The notes under the pieces were generated by a model, which saw nothing but the letters and a program-made list of their open reading frames with translations, had not been told where the DNA came from and searched no databases. DNA of 16,736 bases from Tetmemena sp. SeJ-2015. Lineage: Eukaryota; Ciliophora; Spirotrichea; Sporadotrichida; Oxytrichidae. Below, piece after piece: positions 1 through 9,400 of the stretch. Position numbers and translations under genes: made by a program. Numbering within the stretch: position 1 is the stretch's first letter; each line of letters starts with the position of its first letter. The stretch is taken from assembly GCA_027382625.1 (NCBI GenBank), contig JAJKFJ010024244.1:1-16736 (forward strand). The letters are read 5' to 3'.

Positions 1-2747
1 CGCTCCTTGTACTACTTAGTTTATTCCTCCTTCTCTCTCGCTCTATTCTTATCTATACCAGGAATATTATAAAACTTTTTACTATCGCCTTACATTCTTA
101 GATCTTGACTAGTGCTTTATCAATCTACTCCTTCTGAGTAACTTGCTCTTTGTGGCTCTCTTGAAGTTCAGCTAAGAGCTTTTGATTCTAGGAAATTAGC
201 AACTTATTCTTCTTATACTCCTCATAGAGACGATAGTTGTGCTTTTCCTCATTTGCCATGATCTCCATTTGAAGTCTTTTGAAATCAATTCCGAACCCAG
301 GGCCGTACTACAAGAAAGGATTTTCAAGATTAAAAAAAGAAAGTAAAACCATATGCTCTATAGATTACCTGCTAGTTGCTGCTAATTAAAGGAGATATTA
401 TTCTCATCATTTCTCTATTAGAGAGATTAGTTGACCACTTCAGTTTGCTCTCCCGAAGGAGGTAGCATGGAATAAGAGCTGGCCTTGTTTTGACTATTTT
501 TATGCGCTGACTGAATATCTCTATTGATCAAATCGATTTAGTCCTTGTAGGTTCCAGGGTTGTTATTAGTTGAGGTCATCATTGAGAGGAGTTGCTGCTT
601 CATGGCTTTGTCCTTAGGTGTTTGAGTGATTTTGCTATTGTAGGAACTTGTCTAGTCTTCATTTGTCTACTCAGAAATGAGGAAAGCATTTGAAGATATA
701 AATTATAATGAGTGAGGGGCAGTCGATCATAGGACCAAAGCCAATGAATTAGCGACTGGAGGAGGTATGAGAGTAGCCATAGGATAGTCTCTTCAGATAA
801 TTAATGTCTGCCTCTTCTTGACCGAAATGCTGTTTGATATTGTTAATTAAATCTTCAGCAGGCTTGACCTATTATTGCTCAACTCTGAGGTTACCTTAAA
901 AGTTATTATTGGCGGGTGGTTTAATCAACTGGGGATTCTCTATCGGTTGAGAAAGAGGAGCTATTTTAAATTTTATAATGAAAAATACTTCTTCAAGCTT
1001 ACTAGATTCCCAGCATCTTGAAAATGGTTTCAATTTTGCCATCTACTTCAATCTCATCACTAGTTTAGCTGTAGCTAGAAACAAAAGACTCTTGCCTTTT
1101 CATCGTGGCCGCTTCAAGCAAATCGTTTTATTACTTCTGAACTATCTCAAGCAGAGATTAGAGCTCATCTTGATGTTGAAACACTTTGCTAAATCGAGCA
1201 CTAGAAAGTTTCTTCCTCTTCTAAGCTTTATCGCTATCTGAATAGAAATCAATTCTATACAAATTCGGTTATTTATGAATACTCTAGATCAGATTCTTCG
1301 AAGCTATCACCCTCCTAGCTATCTTAACACAATTTTACTTTTGAATTAATGTAAGTAAATCTATCTTCAAAACTATCCTCTGATTCAGTAACCTTTTTAC
1401 TACTGCTGTGATTGCTAGTTATAGTCTGCTCCTACGAAGGGGGCTCTTCCTCTATTTAGTAGAAATCACCAAGCTTGCTGCTCTTCTTCTTTATAGAGCT
1501 TGTGGCTTTAGACTCCTCCTCGTTGCCTCTTTTACTCTACCTTCTATCCCTTTTGGAAGCGGAACTCTTTCTTCTACTGTCCTTCTCAGCAGAATCAGAA
1601 TCGTTACTATTTCTAGAGACAATGCTATTTGACTATGAGTTGTTCTTGCTTCCCTTCCTATTACTTGCCTCGTTTGTATTAGAGTTTGGATTATTCTCCT
1701 ATGAAGAGTTGCTACTGCTTGATTCTTCATGAACTGTGTCAAACTACAATCCACTTCCTTTTCCCTTAGGTTTATTAGCTGCGACTGCTGACGACTACCT
1801 TTGATTTTATTTGAGAGTACTCTCACGTCGAGACATTCTCTGTGCAGTAGAGTTTCTACTTGGATTATTGTTAACCTGCTGAGCTACACTTTGCCTCTTA
1901 TCTGCTGAGCTACTTCTCCCGTTCTCTAAGTCATTCTTAAGTTTCTAGGTTTCAGAGTCACTGAACCTCACACTTTGCTTTGCTTGATGACTGCTTGTAT
2001 TTTAAGTTTGATTTAGGGAAATGAGATTCTAGCCATCGCCAAGAGTTGAAAATCTTTGAGAGTTCTTTTTGAGGGAGGACTTGCGAGGAGGAGACTGACC
2101 CTGAGCTACCATATTCATTAAGTTACTATCCAGCTTACTCATCCTCCTTGAAATAAGGAAAAAGAAGTTAAATTTATTAAACTTGATTCTCAAGCATTTC
2201 TAGCTGGAGATTAGGAAGCTGAGCTTGCAACCGAATCCATCTCGTTTTTAACTTGAGCCGAGGAGATTTACTTTTGAATTGTAAAACTTAAAGCGTAATA
2301 AAGTAAATCATATTTTTTTTAATACTGCAAATGAAAACTATTAAAGAGGGTCAAATTTCATTTAAAACTCATAACCTAAAAATAAAGGCCAGTTTTGTTA
2401 GCAATTTTTTAATGTTCTAGTTCATAAATATGAAAAAAGTGATCATCATATAGAAACTCACAATTCAAGATATATTTATAAGACATCGTCATTTTTAATA
2501 AAAAGTTCGCCCTAAATAGATTATAAACTCTACTATTTTTATACTTTTGAATTTAGAGGAAAGTGTCTGCACTGATTTGGGAGGATTGTCTTCTGTAAGT
2601 GGCTGAGTATGGATCCATTAGCGTAGGATATAGATTAAGTTTAGAGAGGGCAGCTATCTCCTTGTGTAGATTTTCCTAGTCATACTTAACCTTAACCTTC
2701 TTGCTGTTTTGTTTAAAAGTTGCCAGTAAGGGCACAGGTGTTATCAT
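1..2747 (-). CDS. Ser/Gln-rich coiled-coil protein, 3' end beyond the window (partial)
   Basis: No known family recognised. The minus strand is open with TAA/TAG as Gln over most of this span. From the 5' end one sees MITPVPLLATFKQ at 2747, a basic/helical stretch (about 2520-2700), a Leu-rich coiled coil near 2180-2280 (LPNLQLEMLENQ), then a long Ser/Lys/Glu-rich disordered part with RKSS, RRKSS and EDSFEDRF-like acidic Ser clusters, and a further charged coiled coil at 1-300 (NQKLLAELQESHKEQ). A 28-nt intron at about 1251-1278 joins DLE to IDFYSDSDK in phase. Other joins near 2300, 990, 700 and 330 are ambiguous; alternative introns of 42-131 nt each give an open frame. An internal ATG at 2142 could be an alternative start. 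No stop occurs before the left edge, so the C-terminus is missing. Cytosolic or cytoskeletal scaffold is only a guess from composition. Confidence 0.7.
1251..1278 (-). other. 28-nt intron
   Basis: Starts GTATTC and ends TATAG on the minus strand. Without it the frame hits TGA after EFVQN. Removing it joins GAT CTA GA to A ATT GAT TTC, restoring a long open frame (YSDSDKAQKRKK). Boundaries rest on GT/AG rule and frame only. Confidence 0.65.
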
Positions 2748-2779
2748 ATTTTAGAAATTATATTTTTTCTTCTACAACT

Positions 2780-2905
2780 TACAGATGCAATTATTTTCTG
2801 ATAAGAAAATTCTCTTATTCCAAATTCAATGTTAAGGTTTGGAATAATCTTGCGAATAAATAAAAGAAGTTGTAGCTCCTCCTCTTCCTTTCTGTCGATG
2901 CGTTT
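2780..2905 (-). CDS. Possible further 5' exon of the left-edge minus-strand gene
   Basis: The minus strand reads RKEEEELQLLLFIRKIIPN and on to REFSYQKIIAS before a GTAAG donor-like site near 2782. It is a plausible amphipathic, protein-like exon. It has no ATG of its own before it reaches the divergent gene starting at 2949, so either an ATG lies in an unseen mini-exon or the segment is not translated. The plus strand of the same stretch also has a short open frame from an ATG near 2784, which is weaker. A 10-bp inverted repeat lies inside it. Confidence 0.35.
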
Positions 2906-2948
2906 ATAATAGTGAGTGATTGCAAATTAAAGAATTAGAATTTAAAGA

Positions 2949-3589
2949 ATGTCAATTTATAATGGATTCGGCACTCGCTAACAAGAGGCCACCTACAACA
3001 AAGCACTCTATAACACTATCTTTTTACTCTAGCTCCGTATTTACAAACTCTTCAAAGGATAGTCAACATTTTAATATGAGAATAAGGATGACAAGTAGAT
3101 TTTTTAAAGGAGGTAAGAATTCGGCTTAGCTTTTTAAATTCGTTATATTCTTTCAAATCGCTAAACACAAAATGTCGTTTAGAAAAGTTCGACGACATAA
3201 AGTTCGGAAAGGTACTTACCAAACTATATGCAAGGCTATTCACGATGGAGCAGGTGAAATACCTCCCACCCAAGTATTCCTACTCCCTCAAAGATCTAGC
3301 TGAGTTTCTGGGAATCTTTGAAATCACAGAGGATCAAATTAGAAGAAGGGGAGGCGGAGGAGAGTTCTCAGATACCTCTTCCAATATCTCTTACATGACT
3401 CAGAGTGCCTTCAAGCCCAAGAAAAGTTAATCAAAACTTAGATATATAGTGATAGTGTATGTGTGTAATTAATTGGACGTAATAAGAGAGCACAATACTT
3501 ACAAAGAGGAGGAGGAAGATGAGGTGGAAAATGGAGAAACCCTGGGCAAGAAAGCCTTAAGAGGCAGCACTAAAATGACTGAGAATTGA
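2949..3589 (+). CDS. Conserved-looking protein of about 207 residues, function unknown
   Basis: Start ATG at 2949 gives MSIYNGFGTRQQEATYNK, a helical region, an intron at 3113-3129, then a well-formed domain (LEKFDDIKFGKVLTKLYARL, then YLPPKYSYSLKDLAEFLGIF) and an acidic Glu-rich tail ending at TGA 3587-3589. The frame uses TAA and TAG as Gln at several sites. An alternative start in another frame at 2962 with a 70-nt intron also splices in phase, but its first exon is less protein-like. A second intron may lie around 3426-3488, where the translation becomes IVIVYVC-like and AT-rich. No signal peptide or clear membrane segment. The next gene begins 50 bp downstream on the same strand. I do not recognise the family. 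Confidence 0.75.
3113..3129 (+). other. 17-nt intron
   Basis: GTAAG...GCTTAG. Its removal joins AGG AG to C TTT TTA in phase and links two convincing coding stretches. It is among the smallest eukaryotic introns; similar 16-19-nt introns recur in the other genes here. Confidence 0.7.
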
Positions 3590-3639
3590 CTAACAGAGGC
3601 AAATCTATCTAGCTAACCTACTTCTAATAAATTTTCATC
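3590..3639 (+). other. 50-bp intergenic spacer between tandem genes
   Basis: Only 50 bp separate the TGA at 3587-3589 from the ATG at 3640. It must hold both the 3' end of one transcript and the promoter/5'UTR of the next, or the two are co-transcribed. I see no distinctive motif. Confidence 0.5.
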
Positions 3640-5992
3640 ATGAAGATGGTGAAATTCTTTATCTTGACTTATCTTTCTAACACTCTTGCGTTGAACCAGA
3701 GTATAATTTCAAATGGCTCGTCTATAATTTAGAACAACATGATAAGCAGCAGCCAAAGTAACGGTGGCTACAATAATGGGGGTGGAATCATTCCCATCAA
3801 CCCTATGATGCCTCACATGCCTCAACTAACACACATACCTATTCAGTAGCACAATAATCTCATGAGGAACCACGAATAAGCAGCACCTTAGCTCAGCAAC
3901 CGCAGCAAGTACGGTTAAAGGAATAAAAGCCAAAAGCAAAATTATAGAAGAAGTCTATAAGATCTATGTGGTATTCTTTTTAGCAGTTCAATAGTCAAAC
4001 TAACTAAATGGGATTAAGTGAGAGCAACATTCAGAGTAAGCAATCGCAAACTTCAAAGAATCAAGGCCGATCTTAGCCGCCTTAATTTAATCAAGACAGC
4101 TCCAGCCTGGTCAGGCTACCTCCTGGTGTGAAACAAAACCCTGGCCTTCTAGAAACTGATGGAGCCAAGATGAGACTGAATAACAGTAATCTAGATAGGA
4201 CTACCATTCACTCTCCTTTTATTTTTAATGACATGATAATTTCAAGATCTTTAGTTTTGATTCACAACAACATAATAATAAATATAAACAGTGCTTAGAA
4301 CGGACAGCATCCTGGTGGAAGGAAGAGTCCTTCCATGCAGAGTGAGAGAGGAACCAGCTCCAGTCGAGTTAAAGAGATGCAGCACTTCTAAGTGCAACTC
4401 GCAAATGAGAAGACTAAGATGCGCAAGACAGACTCTCAGTTCAATAACAACAGCGGCAACACAAACAACTAATCTCAACTCAGCAAGTACTCCCAATAGA
4501 CTCAGTAAATTTACTCTCATTTGAAATATTATTCATTCATAATTTCATATCGCTTAGTATTTTTAAATGTCGTATTTTTAAAATGCAACAGCAGCAGCAG
4601 CAATAGATGATGAATAACTATCAAAACTAGTTGGAGACAGGCAGCCTAGGAGGGTATCAGAGAGATGGCTCTCAGCAAAGTAACCAGAGGAAAAATATCA
4701 GGATGGGATCAGTCATTCAAAACGCAGCTCAGAGATCCATCACAGTCAATAGAAGCTAACAGAAAATGGGCCATAATTAGTCCGTTATATAAACCTTATA
4801 TGTAAAAAATAAAACAAAAGATTCTCTATCTTTAAGGCTTTAGCAGCAGAACTAAAATTTCTTAAGCAGTGGATAAGTCAATTAACAGCAGCTTAAAATG
4901 CAAGTGAAATATTCTTACTTGAATTTTTAGAGCTTGAAAGAGGAAAGGGAGCTCAGAACAAGATGTATAACTCTATAACTTATGGAGGTGAGGGGGCAAA
5001 CTAGAATGAGAGGCAGACTCATGGAATTGAAGATCGTAGAGACTCGAACAGCACTACCAATAATCCATTGAGTGGAGTGAATGGCCCAAATGGCTCAGAC
5101 TCTTTAAACAACGATACAGAGGACAATTCAAATTATCTAGATCTCTCTAATGTAGAGAACAATACTTGTAATTATAAGCTTTGGTATATGTTCAAAGTTA
5201 TTTTCTTAAATAGCAACATCAACATGGACCCTGGCAAATTAGATAACATTCAAATTAACTATCAATCTGCTGGCGAGGGCAGTCACCATCTCGGCTCTAG
5301 GAAGCTCAACGCTAACAGCAACATAAACAGTCCCTCAAAGGGTTCATAGGATGTCTACTAAAATCATTTACAATAATAGAGTAAACAATATTTTTAATGC
5401 AATCAAAGGTAAGAACAAGCTTAACTTTTCATACTCTAAAGAAATCTTATTAACCTCCTTGTTATAAAATTAATATCCAACTATTCCTTTTTCTTTGTCC
5501 TCTGATGTCTTTAAGTCTAATCAATTTATGTAGGTTGGACTACAGTTATGAACGCAGAGGGCAGCAACAATAGCAGATGCAACCTAATGGAAGTACTGGA
5601 AGTATGCAGCAGCAGATGTAGTTATTGAATCAGCAGCAGCAATAGTAGTAATTGAACAACAGCATGGTGGCTATATATCAACAGAGGCCAGGAGGCAATC
5701 AGAAGAGAGCAGGCAAGAGTAACAATAGGATGAAGAGTGAAGTCTAAGGCGTTGGCGGAGGAGGCAGCAATTCTTAGAATACCTCCATCAACAGAGACTA
5801 CGCTCAGTATCCACCTCCCTAGCTCAAAAATATATTTCATATTTAATTTTTAGCAGTATACGATTTAGCAGAACGCTTACACTCCTTACTAAACCCAACA
5901 AAGTTAATATGATAATGCGGTATTAACTTATTTAGTGTTAGTAGAAGTTTGTGAATGCCCCGAAGAATAGCAAATTTATTGTGTAACGATGA
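3640..5992 (+). CDS. Gln/Asn-rich poly-Q protein, possible PX-domain remnant
   Basis: Start ATG at 3640 (a second ATG lies at 3646). The protein is dominated by Asn, Gln, Ser, Gly and Pro: an N-terminal PINPMMPHMPQ-like stretch, a basic patch, a poly-Gln run at about 4583-4606, and Q-rich clusters at 5550-5660. Between them, after the intron at 4802-4836, is a helical segment reading LKFLKQWISQLTAAQNASEI then FLLEFLELERG, which resembles the C-terminal helices of PX (phosphoinositide-binding) domains; I could not find a convincing PX N-terminal half, so this is weak. It ends NACQQKFVNAPKNSKFIVQR then TGA at 5990-5992. Introns at 4505-4557, 4802-4836, 5184-5213, 5409-5533 and 5920-5935 fit in phase. 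The join near 3900-3980 and one near 5830-5860 remain ambiguous. MVKFFILTYLSNTLA at the start could mimic a signal peptide but may be a 51-nt intron beginning GTGAAA. Confidence 0.65.
4505..4557 (+). other. 53-nt intron
   Basis: GTAAAT...CGCTTAG. Joins a Gln-rich exon (KYSQQT) in phase 2 to the exon that starts the poly-Gln run. Confidence 0.6.
4802..4836 (+). other. 35-nt intron
   Basis: GTAAAA...TTTAAG. Phase 0. It brings the downstream helical segment (ALAAELKFLKQW) into frame; acceptors a few bases later give a poorer frame. Confidence 0.65.
5184..5213 (+). other. 30-nt intron
   Basis: GTATAT...AAATAG. Joins CNYKL in phase 2 to NINMDPGKLDN. The unspliced reading is an AT-rich hydrophobic stretch typical of a translated intron. 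Confidence 0.55.
5409..5533 (+). other. 125-nt intron
   Basis: GTAAGAACAAGC...TTTATGTAG, with an in-frame TGA inside. Splicing gives AG+G and leads into LDYSYERRGQQQ. It is the longest well-supported intron in the window. Confidence 0.65.
5920..5935 (+). other. 16-nt intron
   Basis: GTATTAACTTATTTAG. Phase 0 between GAT AAT GCG and TGT TAG TAG AAG. Removing it gives the final exon and its TGA; leaving it in gives a hydrophobic, unlikely tail. Confidence 0.65.
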
Positions 5993-6406
5993 GAAGAAGT
6001 CTAAAGCACATTAATTATACTTGCAAATAAGGAATAAATATCATGATGATTCACTAGGAATTTAACAACTGCTTAATAATATTTAGATCGTAATGGGAAC
6101 AATACTTACACATAAGACTATAAAAGCTTTATATTTTTATTTAATTTTTAGTTTTTTATTCACTATGATGATCTTCGTTAATCAAAGTTATCCAATCTTA
6201 TAAATTTTACTTAATATTTTTAAAAATAGATTTGAGTTAATATTTTATTAGACTTAAATTGTCATTTTTCGTTATATTTTCTTTCTTTAAATATTCTGTG
6301 TGAACATTAGAATTGCGTAAAGTATATTTTCAAAATCATTCTAAATAAAATAATATATCTCTCTATCTATTTAAACAAAAATTCATTTATGAGAATAAAA
6401 AATAAG
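5993..6406. other. Convergent intergenic region, AT-rich
   Basis: About 414 bp lying between the TGA of the plus-strand Gln-rich gene and the TGA of the minus-strand TPR gene. It is strongly AT-rich with T- and A-runs and no convincing open frame on either strand. It presumably holds both 3'UTRs and polyadenylation sites; no specific signal can be named. Confidence 0.6.
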
Positions 6407-9400
6407 TCAATATTCCAATCTAGCAATCAGTGTTCCACTTGCACTCTTCTTAATATTCTCTCCCTCTCTGTCCTATTTACTTAGTATTCTTTGTATCCTT
6501 TATTTAAGGTCGTGGTGTTTGTTTATGATCTTTCTATTCTGATGAAGCACCTGCCCCAAATATTCACTGCCCTCTTCCTCCTGCCCTAGCAGAGCGAATA
6601 TGACCAATATCTTCTGAATTATCTTAATCACAAAGTCCTTCTGGTCTTCTTGTAGTTCCGTCTGAATTTGCTGCTGCATCAAGGACTGCTCGTTATGCTA
6701 GTGCTATGAAATCATAGTGAGTGAGTTGCTGTGGCTTTAGTTTAATTTAGGCTAGTTGAACTGAGTATTTAGCACATAGCCCTCATCTGTAAGTGATGTA
6801 GTCTGGTCGTTGAGTTTCTGGAGGTAGATAGTTCCCATCGGCTGGATGAAATTGATGGACGATTGTTCTGCCTTCTTCACAGACATGTCGCTCTTATTGT
6901 TGTTGGACAGCTGAGATTCCAAGTACTGAGGCAGGGCTGCAGTTTGGTTGTTGCGGCTGCTTAAGCTAGCATCCTTAAACATCAGATGCTGCTCACGCAG
7001 TTGGAGAGATGGTAGATTCCTCAAAGTCTAGCTATCAAGTTCTGAACTCAGATCTTTCTAGGCTTGCTTGGGAGTGCCCTCTTTCTAAGAGAAAGGATTC
7101 GTCTCCTCTGCGTAAGAGAGAGTCATGTTCAGTTAGTAAAAATTGACAACTCTATATTTATGATTCTCAATTTTCCCTTATAGTATTGATAGAAGGTGAG
7201 AGCCTCATGATAGTACTGCAAATTGTGGTAGCAGCAAGCTATTTCATAGAACAGATTCTTCTGCTGAATGATCTTCTCAGATTGAATGGAGGTGAAGTCC
7301 AAAATAGCGTCTTGATATCTGAAAAGCTGCTTGAATATCTGAGCTCTTTGAAGTAACGATTTCTCATGACTAGGTTTCAGCAGTAAAGCCCTAAAATGGA
7401 GATGAGAAGGTGGAAAGTGTATATATATTTTCTTACTCGCTGATGGACTCGTTTGCCATCTCAAGGTCGTAGAATTTATTATCTGAGTCAGAACTTGCAT
7501 AAAATCTAACAATCGAAATAGTTTGAAGAATTAATTTTAAAATCTGGATCTGAGAGCATAGTACTTGAAGTTCTTGACTGCAGCTTGGCTAGTCTCGATG
7601 CTAAGAATGACTTTGTTGACATTCTCGTAGTCTCTCAGCTTTAAATAGCACTTAGCAATTAGAAGCACAGTCTATTCAAATATAAAAAGGAGAGATGCCT
7701 TACTCTAAAAGTCTAGCTGAGGGAATTAGGATCGTCATAGTCGATCTTATCTAAGATAGTCTCGCATTAGTTGATGGAGTCCTTGTATTAACTTAGCTTG
7801 TAAAAATGAAAATAAGGAATGAAGTAGGTGCATTTGGCCAGCTGATAAAAGGCGAGGATGTAGTCCTGCAAACTGTAACTACTGTTTTATGAGTCTGAGA
7901 GTCCTTATTTACTCATACTCGAACAACCAAACCCAACATAATCTTCGTAGTTCTGCAAATACAAAGACAATTCAACTCTTAAAAAGAGTACTACTTTGAT
8001 TAATCACAAACTTATTGGATTGTTCTGAGGCAACTTAATAATTCTTTTCTCGATAGTGGCAGATTCCCCTAAAGTTTATTTAACCTAAATATTTATTCCT
8101 TACAAGTATAAGCACGAAATAAATTGAAATGAGGCCGCAGCTTGACTCTAGTTCACTCTTTGAAATTCTTGAATGGCTTTGATGTTTTCTTTCTGATGAA
8201 AATGAATGAGTCCTTTTAAGAAGTTGGCTTAAGTTTGCGAAATTTACTTAAAGTTCTATGTCTACAGGATTTAGGTAATAATCTTGAGGCATTCTTAGTA
8301 CTGCTTCTTGCTATTTAAGTGTAAAATAGATATTAAAGCTAAAGAAAGAATAGACTTCAAATTCATTTAGCAATAATCATTTGGATATACCTCTAATAAA
8401 ACTTCGAGCTCCCTTCTTTAGAAGATTTCTTCTAACTTGAAGTGGGACTTAGGACAAACTCAACGGTCTCTGTCATTTTCTAATTTGAGGGACTCTTAGG
8501 TGTGGCTACTTAGAACTGCTAATAGATATTTTCCTTATCCTGTGGAGATAGATCATACTAGTAGAATAAATTGCAAGGCTGAGGGAAACTTTCCTTTTAA
8601 GTCTACTCTAATTTAGTAGTTGTCTCAAGAGGATTCATCCCACTTGATCCTTAAACTGTAGTCTTGGAGTCTTACTTAAGGATTCCATTTGACTCATTAG
8701 ATCTGGCATTCTGATTGGATATAGTATTCTCTATAGACTTTAGAGGGGAGACTACTTGCTGCTGTACTTTAGTATTTGTGCTTAATGAATTTTTCAACTC
8801 AACCTATTTACCTTCGTTTCTTTTAGCGGAGGTTGATCTCATTCCACTAGTGCTACGGTTATTCTTAAGTATTACATATAGATAAAATTATTAATTCTAG
8901 GAGCTGTTTCTTAAATTCGAAGCTGGCCTGCTGTTAACATTTGAGTTCGTTTGACTCGGGTTATTGTTGTATATACTCAGATACTTCTACTTTTAAAGAG
9001 CTGTCTACGATTTTGCACAGTTTGAGAATAGTAGCTGCTTTGACTTCGCTTAAGGAAGAAGTTTCTCAATAAATTCAAGTGATTTAAATTAAAGGTACAT
9101 TTCTGAGACTGCTATAACTTCGATTAAGTAGAGTTTTGAATGAGCTGCTTCTAGGAACTAGATTGCTAGCTGTGTGTCAAAAGATTCTTCCTAATTGTGC
9201 TCCTGCTCTTTGACTCATTGACAGTTTTGCAGCCAGGCAGAGGGCTCTAAGTATTTCCTCTTTTCCTCATCTTGAGATACTCATTTATCTTTACTGTGAG
9301 AGTTTAGCTTATTGGTGGCTATTCAGGACTGAGAACTCTTTACTGGGGCAAATTAGTAGTTTTATTGATTAGGAGTTACTTTTTAAGATTTGAAGTAGAT

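Larger units (their letters stand above)
7150..8450 (-). other. C-terminal TPR array
   Basis: Repeated helix pairs with TPR spacing: HFHQKENIKAIQEFQRV, then KDSINQCETILDKIDYD, LLIAKCYLKLRDYENVN, SISEALLLKPSHEKSLLQRA, LFRYQDAILDF and CCYHNLQYYHEALTFYQ. Conserved small and aromatic positions (A/G/Y...A.F) fit the TPR consensus, although several units are degenerate. Splices at 7391-7436, 7506-7564, 7672-7703, 7953-8011 and 8085-8103 are needed to see the array. Confidence 0.7.

Noticed and set aside
990..1280. Short IES excised between pointer repeats (for example GAATT...GAATT)
   Set aside because: Excision of the repeat-bounded pieces does not restore the required frame, while ordinary GT-AG introns do.
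1475..1826. Standard-code ORFs on either strand over the Ser-rich part of the left-edge gene
   Set aside because: They are shadows of the minus-strand frame once TAA/TAG are read as Gln, with repetitive Leu/Ser-rich translations and no protein-like pattern.
1..2142. Programmed +1 frameshifting at in-frame TGA codons in the left-edge gene
   Set aside because: Several apparent +1 shifts ended at TGA, as in Euplotes at TAA/TAG. A 28-nt intron explains one cleanly, and phased introns of 79-131 nt can explain the others, so frameshifting is not needed.
2784..2919. Small plus-strand gene from ATG near 2784 to TGA at 2917
   Set aside because: About 45 codons with no family resemblance; the minus strand of the same DNA reads as a better exon.
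3640..3700. Signal peptide at the start of the Gln-rich protein (MVKFFILTYLSNTLA)
   Set aside because: It could equally be a 51-nt intron starting GTGAAA and ending ACCAG, and the rest of the protein looks cytosolic.
4251..4524. Opposite-strand and +1-frame ORFs in the Gln-rich gene
   Set aside because: The frame reading QNGQHPGGRKSPSMQSERG and SQFNNNSGNTNNQ is clearly the coding one; the others are overlapping shadows.
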